From NCBI GenBank assembly GCA_029531795.1, contig JAPEIS010000013.1:558001-622000 (forward strand): a stretch of DNA of 64,000 nt. Reading direction: 5' to 3'. Source of the DNA: Sclerotinia nivalis (Eukaryota > Ascomycota > Leotiomycetes > Helotiales > Sclerotiniaceae). The position numbers and the translations under genes are program-made. The notes under the pieces were generated by a model. The model searched no databases. It worked only from the letters and a program-made list of their open reading frames with translations, and was not told the DNA's origin. Positions 35,362 to 44,939 of this stretch are shown piece by piece; within the stretch, counting starts at the first letter, position 1, and each line of letters begins with the position of its first letter.

Positions 35362-35524
35362 TATTATAGCAAAGGAAAAGGTATATGTAGGGTTGATCTA
35401 TAGTTGTACTACAAGGAGAGGAAGAAGGTCAAGGAGGTGATTTGACTATATAGAAGTGAATGTATGCATGTGTGCCTAAGTCACACATGATCACGTGCAG
35501 GTGAAGGGAGATGAACCCGTAACA
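35362..35524 (-). repeat. A1 5' LTR
   Basis: 163 bp, ends GATGAACCCGTAACA on plus. TATATAG (minus) lies 40 nt upstream of GTAGTACAA (plus 35404-35412, TTGTACTAC). The adjoining interior 35351-35359 (GTAGTACAA on plus) is the exact complement, the clearest self-primer pair in the window. Confidence 0.93.
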
Positions 35525-37841
35525 ATTAGTTTATTCAAAGACTTTGGAACAACACTTTCAAAACGTTAGCAATATATTAGTATACTTAAAAAAAGCAGAT
35601 CTTCAATGTAAATCTAACAAATATATATTCTATATTAAAGAAACAAAGTTTTTAAACTATATAATCTTTCTAGAAGAATTTAAGATGAATTTAAACAAAT
35701 TATAGATTATTCAAAAATAGAATCAATCTACAAATATTAAAGAAATACAATCCTTTTTAAAATTCGCCAACTTCTATTATAGATTCATTAAAGATTATTC
35801 AAAAATAGCAATTCCAATATTGGAAATAATTAAAAAGAATTAGAGAGAGTTTTAATAAACAGAGAAAGTATAAAAAGCTTTCGAATTATTCAAGCAAGCT
35901 TTTATAAAAGAATCAATACTTTTATTATTCGATCTAGAACTACCAATTATAATTAAAACCGATTCTTCAGATTATACTTTAGGAATTATATTAAACCAAT
36001 CTAAAGCAAACAAGAAATAACAATCAATAGTTTATTATTTCTACAAACTATTATTAACAGAATTGAATTATAAGATTTACAATAAAGAGTTACTAATTAT
36101 AATCAAAATATTTAAAAAATAAAGGATCTATTTGGAAAGATCGAAATATATAGTATAAATATATACTAATTACAAGAATCTAATTTATTTCATTATAATA
36201 AAAGAATTAAATAGAAAACAAATCAAATAATCCGAAATTATAATTGTCTATAATTTTTGCATTTTATATATCAAAGGAATAGAAAACATTAGAATTGATA
36301 TTTTCAGTAGAAAACTAAAATATTTACAAAATAAAGTATACGAAATATATATAATCTTAAAGAAAAAAGATAGTATATTAGTATACAATAAATTATAATT
36401 CATTACTTCCTTTAAAATTAATTATAGTATAATCAAAAAACAATTGAAAATAGAATATAAACGAAATACTATTGTAGAATGAATCCTTAAAAATATAAAT
36501 AACTTGAAAAAGGGATTCAATATCAACAAAAGATTTATATATTTTTATAACAAATTATATATACCTTTTAGATTAACTAAAGGATATATTCAAAAACAAT
36601 ATAAGCTTTCAATTTATAAGTATTAAAGAATAATTAAAATCTTTATTAGAATCAAAAAAGAAGTTTACTTTCCGAAAATAAGAATTATAATTGAAAAAGT
36701 AATTAGGAATTACAACATTTGTATATAGAATAAAACCATCAGATATATTCTATATAATCAATTCAAGATCCCCAATTTATTTATTCAATTATAGAAATTC
36801 ATTATATAGGATTTTGTAATTAAACTATTTATATCTAAAAATCCAATTACAAAAAAAGAATACGACTCTATTCTAATAATAATAGATAGATTAACGAAAT
36901 TTATTTATATAATATTATTCTATAAGAAATAGATAATAGATAATTTGGTTTATATATTCTTACAAAATATAATCAATATTTATAATATACCAAAAGAAAT
37001 AATTTCAGATAGGGATAAACTTTTCATATCAAAATTCTGGATTACTCTTATAACATTACTTAAAATCAAATACAAATTATCTATTACGTTTCACCTCTAA
37101 ATAAATAACTAAACAAAATATCTAAATCAGATAATAGAAATCTATCTATATTATTATATCAATTACAAACAAGATAATTGGATTGAATTATTATCTTTAG
37201 CTCAATTTGTATATAATATATCGAAGATAAAGATAATAAAGATAATATCAGTATATATTAATTATAAATATATTCCATTAATCTACTATTTATCATTTCT
37301 ACAAACAGCAAATACCAACAAAACTATAAAAAATATATCAGAAATCAAGGAACTATACGAACAGCTTTCATTAGATCTACAATTCATAATTTTGAAAACA
37401 ATTGTATATTATAACGAATCACAGAATATAGAATCTACTTTTAAAAAAAGGAATAAAGTTTATTTGATTCAAAAAAACATTCAAATATAACAATCAAACG
37501 ATAAACTGGATTACAAGAAATTAGGACTATTCGAAATCGAAGAAATAATAAGATCTATTAATTTCAGATTAAAGCTATCAAATATTATAAATATCCATCC
37601 AATATTCTATATATTCTTACTCGAATTAATATTACCAGAAATGCCGAATATATTAGAAACCATAATCGAATTTATCAATTCAAACACCAAATACGATATC
37701 GAAATTATATTAGATTACAAATACATCAGAAATACAATAAAGTATTTAATCAAATAACTCAATTATTTATATTCAGAAAACATTTAAAAATTCAGAAAGA
37801 ACTTCAATTGCTCTAAAAAGCTACAAATATTTCATCAATAA
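35525..37841 (+). pseudogene. E1 RT end, RNase H, integrase, chromodomain
   Basis: Continues directly from YLDDIL with VYSKTLEQHFQNV. The RT thumb (FLKFANFYYRFIKDYSKIA) leads to RNase H with TDSSDYTLGI (about 35950). Integrase follows with ILIIIDRLTK (first Asp, about 36880), IISDRDKLF (second Asp, about 37010) and NNQTKYLNQ, where the catalytic Glu is Lys (about 37110). The integrase tail (FEIEEIIRSINFRLKLS) and a chromodomain (YDIEIILDYKYIRNTIKYLIK, stop 37755-37757 at the Trp position, LNYLYSENI) end at TAA 37839-37841. One stop lies at the Trp of the chromodomain aromatic cage. Confidence 0.85.
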
Positions 37842-37854
37842 TATCCAAATCTAC

Positions 37855-38421
37855 TCAAAAAGGATTCAAAGGATTCAAGAAAGACGAAGAATCGAAATCT
37901 TCCAAAAAATCAAACAAAACATTACTAAAACCAAAAGTATTTCCATCTGCTCTTTCTTTTTTCATTTGTTCTTTCGTTAACCATTCTTTTTCTTTCAAAG
38001 TATCCAATTCATCCAAATATTTAAAGCTATAATCAACCATCCGCTTTCTATAATTATATAGAAATTTCTTTTGTTTATATAAATATAGAATTTTAGCAAA
38101 CACTTTTTCCTTTTTACGATTTAAATTCTCTTTTTATTTATCTAAAGAAATCCAATCCGAAATATAAAGCACTTCCCAATCCCAATCTTCTTTCAAAGGA
38201 AATTCGGTATCACAAAGAATTCAAATCAAAATGTATTCGAAATAACAAAAATATTGAGGATTATTAATATCTTTTATATAACGAAGTTTTTTATTGTAAT
38301 AATAAAAACAAAGAGATATTTCAACTCTATAATTATTGATAGATTAAACAAAAAGAATTTGTTCGGAATGTTTTCGAATAGAAGATAAGGATTTCTTAAT
38401 TTTGAAAAAAGATATAATAGG
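37855..38421 (-). pseudogene. Antisense Zn2Cys6-like ORF of element E1
   Basis: The longest preserved part (37855-38103) is open for 82 codons: FAKILYLYKQKKFLYNYRKR, then KYLDELDTLKEKEW, then FLNPLNPF and TGA. Upstream in the same frame, across three stops (TAA and TGA at expected Gln or Arg codons), are ISDWISLDK, CDTEFPLKEDWDWE and the cysteine region (LCFYYYN, NNPQYFCYFEY). It converges tail to tail with the gag-pol frame, 13 bp apart. The Lys/Glu-rich part looks helical and may be a coiled coil. Homologous to 293-859 and to 42776-43029 plus 50057-50369. Function unknown. Confidence 0.5.
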
Positions 38422-38502
38422 AAAAAAGAGTTTTATATTTTTCTTTAAAATATAATCCTGCTTTATAAGTTTAAAACAAGTTTTAGTTTAAATAAGAAAT
38501 AA

Positions 38503-38972
38503 TATTACGATTATAAATCTTACAATAACCGATTGTATAAGTATATATTATAATTTGATCGAATTAATATAAGATTAAAATAATTATAGAAATAAACAAA
38601 TATAGATTATATAATAAAGTATTGAAACTTCAAAGATTCTTAATGTTTCTAAAGTATTGAAATTTCGAAGATTTCTAACGTTTTTAAAGTATTAGAGTTT
38701 CGAAGGCTTTTAAAATTTCTAAAATATTGAAGCTTTGAAGGCTTCTAGAGCTCTAGAATACAAAGATCTATATAAACAAAATGAATTCTCTTATTTGTAA
38801 AACTTCATATTCAAAAACAATTATTAGTTTAAACACTATAATTACTATATAATACAATCATTATATCTTCATTTTCATCAAACCTCTATTTAATCTTTAA
38901 TAGAAATCATTACAGTTTTTCTATAAATCCCTTGATTACTTCTTAATGATAAAGAATTGTAGCGGCGTAACA
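38503..38972 (+). repeat. E1 3' LTR
   Basis: 470 bp, paired with 25633-26119, with a few short deletions. Ends AGCGGCGTAACA, the unmutated terminus, then TTATA. Carries the same U3 direct repeats (38620-38760). Confidence 0.9.
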
Positions 38973-38977
38973 TTATA

Positions 38978-39328
38978 ATCAATACATTATTGTATGATCA
39001 TTATACTCTTTCCTACATTATTTATATTATACGATTATCGTATGTTTTCTTATATTATTCGTATTCAGATTACTCTAAATCCTTGATTATCCTTACGATT
39101 AATCAAGATGATTTTGATATAATATTATTAGAAATCATATTTCAATAATGTATCTCATCAATTAGATAACGAGAATCTAGTTTATATATACGATCCTCGA
39201 TTGATAGGATTTAGAGCAAGTCATTCAACAAATTCTTATTCAATTAGATATTTAACTTTATCACTTCAATAGAACCATCTTCTCTCTGATCCCTTCAACG
39301 TACTCTGTGATCATACTATCTCGTGATA
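38978..39328 (+). repeat. Solo C-type LTR, right fragment
   Basis: Continues the LTR begun at 25601: the restored junction ATCTATG/ATCAATAC matches the intact copy at 24235-24618. Ends CTCGTGATA and is followed by ATGTT. Confidence 0.88.
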
Positions 39329-39333
39329 ATGTT

Positions 39334-40931
39334 ATATTTGTAAGAAGAAAGATTATTGATTAATTAATTATTCTATCGAAAAACAAAAGAAAGTTAGATA
39401 ATATTATTGGGAATTTGTTAAAATCAAACAATCTAAATGTGTTTTTACTTTCAAACAATTATACTATCAATATATTCTAGATGAATACAATACAACCACT
39501 TTTCTGAATGAACAATTCATTCTTTTTATAAAGGAATATGAAAACTCTTTGTAAGCAAATCTTCAAAAGAAATTAAACGATGATTTTGATTTCAAAGGAT
39601 TCTTTAACGAATTTACTTCTTTAGATATTCAATAGATTGTTATCGAGTTATATAACAATACTATTACTCATTTTTTGAGAACTATAATTTCATTATTGAC
39701 TCAAACCTTCTTCAACTATTGTTATTTAGATAAAGAATTCATTGGAATCATAATCAATTCAAAAACTGTTGTTAAATCTACTATTGGTTTTTATCAAATT
39801 GAGGTTCTACGGAAACTTATCGATATTACAATTATATCAAGCTTTAACCCTGATATTAATTTCGTCTTCAGAATTGATAATATTAAATCAAAAGGAATTA
39901 TAACATTTGATATACTTATTGAAAGTATTACCTTTTATATTATAAATATCTATACTCTATTCCTTTTATTATTGATAAATATAGATTATCTATAAATAGT
40001 TTTTGATAACCTTGACAATACTATTGTAGATTCTAAAGGAAACCAAGTTTGTTTTATAATTAAAAGATTTGATTATATATTCCTTTTATAAAATATTATC
40101 CCTTTCCTTAATCCAATAGAAGTATACAACTCTATTCCATTTTTTTATTTTACTAATACAAAACTTCGAAAATTGTATTATCGTTTTGATCATCCTTTTA
40201 TAGAAAAACTTCAAAATATTCTAAAACGTATTAATCACAACGAATATATCAAAAAAGAACTTTATAAACTCAACAAATTTTACTATTTTTGTCAAAAACA
40301 TAATAGATCTTCAAAACAATTCAAATTTACCTTATATAACGATATCGAATTCAATTTCACAATTTATATCGATATTATATATCTAAATAGAAAACCAATC
40401 CTATATATTATCAATCAAACAATATATTTTCAAACTATACGATTTCTACCCAATATTTTAGCAATCGCAATCTGAAATACTTTTAAAGAATATTGAATCG
40501 ATATTTATATCGAACCTTCAAATTATCTAATTCACAATACTAAAAAGAATTTCATCAGAAAAGAGTTCGTAAATCGAACTTTATCTATAAATATTATAAC
40601 AAAATCAATCCCTATCGAATCCTATTAGTCAATTAGTATTGTTGAACGATATTATATATTTTTTCGTTATATATATGAAATCATTATTGAAGAAATAATT
40701 CAAGAATCTAATATTATACAGGATATATATCTTCAAATAATTGTAAAAACTGTAAACGATTCAATTGATTCAAATAATTTAATTTTTACACTATTTATAT
40801 TCGAAACATACCTTAGGATCTTCAATCTAGATCCTTCAAGTCCTATTGTTTTGCAACGAATTATAATTATTGAAAAAGCTATATAGAAAATTCACATACT
40901 TTATATACAAAGATAAATTAATGATATTTTA
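39334..40931 (+). pseudogene. Copia F gag end, protease and integrase
   Basis: It opens with the knuckle-like YICKKKDY (from CxxC...C by transitions) and the KQKKVR tail of Gag. The protease site (39750-39767) reads I-N-S-K-T where the family has I-D-T/S-G-A: Asp to Asn, Gly to Lys, Ala to Thr, all G-to-A. Gag-pre-integrase follows at 40173-40300 (KLYYRFDHPFIEKLQNIL, YYFCQKH). The integrase core has IDIIYLNRKPI (first Asp, about 40370), LIHNTKKNF where the second catalytic Asp is Asn (40536-40538), and SIVERYY with the Glu kept (about 40640). Few stops occur for 500 codons. It is broken at 40935 by the Ginger-like element. Confidence 0.88.
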
Positions 40932-40935
40932 AATT

Positions 40936-41095
40936 TGTTCCGGGGCATTGGCCAATTTCGGGATTCGCCAATCAACGTAGTGCATTGGCTAATAAACTAC
41001 ATTTTTGAATGAACTAGCTCATTGCCCAATACACCTAGTTCAGGTAATAATGAGGCTATTCGCAAATGGGCTAGTTCATTCGTAAATACCCTAAA
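40936..41095 (+). repeat. Left TIR of the Ginger-like element
   Basis: Matches the inverse of about 41755-41949; the right copy is longer by an about 30-bp segment. Little RIP-like decay. Confidence 0.85.
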
Positions 41096-41205
41096 ACCCA
41101 CCACACCATAATATATCATTATTCTCTACATTCTTTCTATTCAATTGATATTCTACAATCATTTCATACCTTTTACAAGATAATTTATTCATTTATTCAT
41201 TCAAA

Positions 41206-41691
41206 ATGTCAAAAAACATCACTTTCCAAAAGCAAAATGCTTCCACCAATCCTGGTTTCGAGTCCTTTCCTGAAAATATTCGAATGGAATTCAAGGATAT
41301 GATCAATGGTATAGATTATAAATCCAAAGAACAATTAGAACCTTATATATAATATATAATATAAAATGAAGGTTTACCTTGAAGATCCTACCCTCAAAGT
41401 TCCAAATCAAGCAGAGTGAAATATTAAATTCGCTATTAATCAAAAATATAAGCTTCAAAATAATTGACTATTCCGAAAAGCCTATAAACGATACCCTACT
41501 CAATACGCTGTATCTAATAATGAAGCTTTTGATATTATTAAATCAATACATCTTCGATTGAATCATTATGGCCGGGACAAGCTTTATTATAAGGTTAGTT
41601 CAGAATATCATAATATCAATAATAAAGAATGCGATTGGGTTGTATAGCACTGTTGCTATTGTACTCTGAATATAGAGGGGTATTATTAGTA
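41206..41691 (+). pseudogene. Truncated integrase-like protein with HHCC finger
   Basis: ATG at 41206 opens MSKNITFQKQNASTNPGFES...RMEFKDMINGIDYKSKEQLEPY, then an AT-rich stretch with a frame change. From 41366 a second frame reads YLEDPTLKVPNQAE, FAINQKYKLQNN, FRKAYKRYPTQYAV and then H-L-R-L-N-H-Y-G...W-V-V-stop-H-C-C-Y-C (41549-41660). His-x4-His-x28-Cys-x2-Cys is the integrase zinc-finger spacing. The stop inside is TAG at a Gln position. The frame ends TAG 41689-41691 directly at the right repeats; the catalytic DDE domain is missing, so the protein could not have moved the element. I recall similar H2C2-type proteins in fungi but cannot name the family member. Confidence 0.65.
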
Positions 41692-41696
41692 TATAT

Positions 41697-41949
41697 ACTA
41701 GTTCATTTGCGAATGAACTAGTATATTGAATAATTTATTTTTGTATAAACGTAGTTCATTCGTGAATATACTAGTCCATTCGTGAATATCCTAGCCCATT
41801 TGTGAATAACCTCATTATTACCTGAACTAGGTGCATTGGACAATGAGCTAGTTCATTCAAAAATGCAGTTTATTGGCCAATAAACTAGCTCATTTACCAA
41901 TCAACGTAGTTGATTGGCGAATCCCCATATTGGCCAATGCCCCGGAACA
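41697..41949 (-). repeat. Right TIR and subterminal repeats of the Ginger-like element
   Basis: Inverse of the left TIR from 41949 inwards to about 41755. At its inner side lies a near-perfect palindrome ACTAGTTCATT-TGCG-AATGAACTAGT (about 41698-41723), built from the repeated motif. Confidence 0.8.
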
Positions 41950-42208
41950 AATTAATGAAATGATTCTTCAATAAATCATATTTACAATCTCTTTATCAAT
42001 TCTGACATTTTGATATAACGAAAAACTATTGTTTCTAAAAAAGGTAAATGAAAAAATCTATTCATTTTTTTCAGAATTAATAACAAAACCTATAGAATTC
42101 AACTTTCTAATAGAATTATTGAATTCAGAAATACTGTTGTAAAATTATACTATTTCAGATTGAATAAAACAACAAACCTTCTCGATAACTTTAATAAGGA
42201 AATCAATC
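41950..42208 (+). pseudogene. Copia F, segment after the integrase core
   Basis: Short piece of copia F between the Ginger-like element and E2. It holds the poorly conserved link between integrase and RT; no motif seen. The proper continuation is at 55942. Confidence 0.5.
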
Positions 42209-42694
42209 TGTTACGCCGCTACAATTCTTTATTATTAAGAAGTGATCAAGGGATTTATAAAAATATTATGATGGTTTCTATTAAAGATCAAATAAGGGCT
42301 TGATAAGAATGAAAATATAACGATTGTATTGTATAATAATTATAATGTTTAAATTAATAATTGTTTTTGGGTATGAAGCTTTATAAATAAGAGAATTTAT
42401 TCTATTTATATAAATCTTTGTATTTTGAAGTTTTAAAAGCCTTCAAAGCTTCAATGCTTTAGGAGTGTTGAGAGCTCTCGAAACTCCAATGTTTTAAAAG
42501 TACTGAAAGTCTTTGAAATTTTAATATTTTAGAAGTGCTAGAAGTCTTCGAAGTTTTAATACTTTATTATATAATCTGATACTAATATAATCTATATTTG
42601 TTTGTTTTTACGATTATCTTAATCTTATATTAATTCGATCAAATCATAATATATACTTATACAATCGATTATTGTAAAATTCGTAATTGTAATA
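42209..42694 (-). repeat. E2 3' LTR
   Basis: Plus text starts TGTTACGCCGCTACAATTC and ends GTAATTGTAATA. 486 bp, with U3 direct repeats at about 42435-42545. Confidence 0.93.
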
Positions 42695-42775
42695 TTATCC
42701 TTTATTTAAATTAAAGTTTGTTTTAAACTTATAAAGTAAAATTATATTCTAAAAAAAAGTACAAAACTCTTTTTT

Positions 42776-43029
42776 CCTATTATATCTTTCTTCAAAATTA
42801 AGAAATCCTTATCTTCTGTTTGAAAATATTCCGAATAAATTCTTCTTATTCAATTTATCAATAATTGTAGAATTGAAATATCTCTTTGTTTTTATTATGG
42901 TAATGAAAAACTTTGCTATATAAAAAACATTAATAATCCTCAATGTTCTCGTTATTCTGAATACATTTTGACTCGAATTCCTTATAATACCGAATTTCCT
43001 TTGAAAGAAAATTGGGATCAGAAAATATC
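42776..43029 (+). pseudogene. Antisense Zn2Cys6-like ORF of E2, first part
   Basis: Reads PIISFFKIKKS...ISLCFYYGN, NNPQCSRYSEYILTRIPYNTEFPLKENWDQ. Positions equivalent to Tyr in other copies are Cys here (QCSR), which helps reveal the ancestral cysteines. It is interrupted by A2 after ATATC and resumes at 50057. Confidence 0.5.
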
Positions 43030-43192
43030 TGTTACGGGTTCATCTCTCTTCACCTGCACATGATCATGTGTGCCTTAGGCATATATATATACATTCATTT
43101 CTATATAGTCAGGTCATCTTCTTAATCTTCTTTCTTTTCTTATAGTATAATTATAGATCAATCCTATATATACCTTTTCTCTTATTATAATA
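43030..43192 (+). repeat. A2 5' LTR
   Basis: Starts TGTTACGGGTTCATCTC, ends TTATTATAATA; 163 bp. TATATAGTC box present; the predicted start segment is mutated to ATAGTATAATT. Confidence 0.93.
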
Positions 43193-43254
43193 ATTTGTAT
43201 TACTTTTTCAAAGGCTTTATTACTTTACAAAGTGATTTGGTTTTGTTAAATCAT

Positions 43255-43490
43255 TTGTAGATTTCTGTATTTGTTTTCGATTGCTTTTATGCCGTTGTAA
43301 TTTGCTTGTTTTTATATAATTGTATTTCTTATCTGTTTTTGTGTAGATTTTTTATTCGCTTTTGTGTAGCTTTTGATCTTTGATTGTTTTTGTATGATTA
43401 TATTTATTTATAGATTTTTGTATCTGTTTTTGATTGTTTTTGTGTAATTATGTTTTGTATATATAATTGTAATTCTTTTTATAATAGCTT
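43255..43490 (+). repeat. A2 leader repeats
   Basis: Degenerate direct repeats of the GATTGCTTTTGTACAATC type, homologous to those in the A1 and A3 leaders. Non-coding. Confidence 0.65.
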
Positions 43491-43493
43491 CTA

Positions 43494-44570
43494 GTTTTAT
43501 ATTTGCTGGTAATATGATTTTTATTTCTATCGAGGGAGTTCGTACCGGAATCCAATGAATCTTCGATCAATAGTTTACTATTATATAAATTCTAATAGAA
43601 TTGGATACTTCGATGATACCAAACTTCATTATCGATTTTGATAAACAAATTGTTTATTTGAATTATATTTTCTTTGTTATCGAAAATCGCTTTATTATTC
43701 AAACTATTTATATTATTACTCAAATAAATAAGATCGAGAAATTCAAAACAGAAAACATTGGGCTTTTTCGTATTTTGATTAGTAAATAAGTTCAACTGAA
43801 TATTAGTGATATTGTTATTGGCTAGAAATCAACCACTTTTTGCCAAACTTATAAGGACCCGCTTATTTTTAAAAACAAAAGATCTAATATTTTTGTTTGT
43901 TAAAAGAATTATCAATTCTGAAAATTGAATTTGCAATTTTGCTAGATAATCGATTTACAATTCTTTGTTTTCAAATAAAAGAAAATTAATTATATTATTA
44001 ATCTTCTCGATAATCAAATATAATAAAAGTATATTATAAATATTATTAGATTTGTTAATGATCCTATTTGTTTCGATTTTATTGTTTCATTTTTAACCAA
44101 ATTAAATAAATTATATATCTCTATAGATATTAAAAGGAAAACTTCATTCAAATTCGATAAACTTTTTATAAATTCAAAAAAATCCTTTTCGGTTTTCTTC
44201 TTTATATTGTTTTATCTGGTTAATTTTTGCTATAAGTCTAATTGCGAGATTGTTAATGCAATGAAGCAAAAGATTATTATTCCTTTTCGAATTTTGATCA
44301 TTAATGATTCAAATCTCTATACTATCGATAATATTGATGATTAGCAAAAGAAATTCTTTATTTAGAATCAGAATCTTTATAATGCCGAATATTATAACAA
44401 AAATTCTGATAATATATTTGTTATTGATGATAATAATTTTATAGATTTCAATATAATAAAGCAAAAGGGATAATAGTAAAAGAATCAACAAAATAAAAAA
44501 AATAATTTTAATTTTACAGTTTCTTACAATTATTGTAGTAGGATTGATTATTTTCAAATTGATTGTTATA
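43494..44570 (+). pseudogene. A2 gag relic
   Basis: Start codon equivalent 43494-43496 is ATA. The frame continues past FIIDFDKQIVYLNYIFFVIENRF and KLYISIDIKRKTSFKFDKLF (about 44110-44170). The knuckle near 44518-44560 reads Y-N-Y-C-S-R-I-D-Y-F-Q-I-D-C, two ligands kept and two Tyr. Stops at several Gln/Trp positions. Confidence 0.7.
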
Positions 44571-44939
44571 TCATTTATAATATCAATAATAATCTTCTTC
44601 CCGGCAAATAAACTCCTATTAATATCTTTTCCAATTATAATACCGCTACTTTAATTAATCTGACTTTTGTTCAATATACTATTGTTTCGATTTTTCGAAG
44701 TGTCAATAGATCTAACAATGGTTGTAATGGATTTCGAAAAGGATATATTGATAATTGAGTACAAGATCAATAATATCTGAATCAAGTACAATAACAAGAT
44801 TATATCGAATCAAAAAAGATTGTTTTTATATTTGGTTCAATCAAAGAAAGTTCTGAATAAGGAAAAGATTAATCTTTACGAAAAATCGTTTGTAAAGGAA
44901 TATTAAAAACAAAAAAATAAATCGAGAAATGAATAGATA

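Larger units (their letters stand above)
28748..35524 (-). mobile_element. Ty3/gypsy chromovirus A1
   Basis: 6,777 bp, minus orientation, 163-bp LTRs at both ends, perfect TSD ATTAG (28743-28747, 35525-35529). It interrupts the RT of E1 immediately after its YLDD codons. Gag, protease, RT, RNase H, integrase and chromodomain are recognisable on minus. Confidence 0.94.
25633..38972 (+). mobile_element. Ty3/gypsy element E1, split by A1
   Basis: Plus-oriented E element. LTRs are 25633-26119 (487 bp) and 38503-38972 (470 bp), starting TGTTACGATCAC or TATTACGATTAT and ending GCGGCGTAACA or its mutated form. The TSD is CTATA / TTATA (25628-25632, 38973-38977), both derivable by transitions from CTATG in the intact C LTR. 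Without A1 it is about 6.56 kb. It is inserted in the split solo C LTR. Confidence 0.92.
40936..41949 (+). mobile_element. Ginger-like TIR DNA transposon (deletion derivative)
   Basis: 1,014 bp with termini TGTTCCGGGGCATTGGCCAA... and its inverse, flanked by AATT on both sides (40932-40935, 41950-41953). The inverted repeats extend about 160-195 bp with one indel and contain repeated CTAGTTCATTYRYRAAT motifs. The interior encodes the N-terminus and HHCC finger of an integrase-like protein but no DDE core. TG...CA ends, a 4-bp TSD, long TIRs and an integrase-type zinc finger fit Ginger elements, the DNA transposons related to gypsy integrases. Alternative placements of the ends (3-bp TAA duplication with ATTTGTTCC termini) cannot be excluded because AATT is palindromic. 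Confidence 0.75.
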
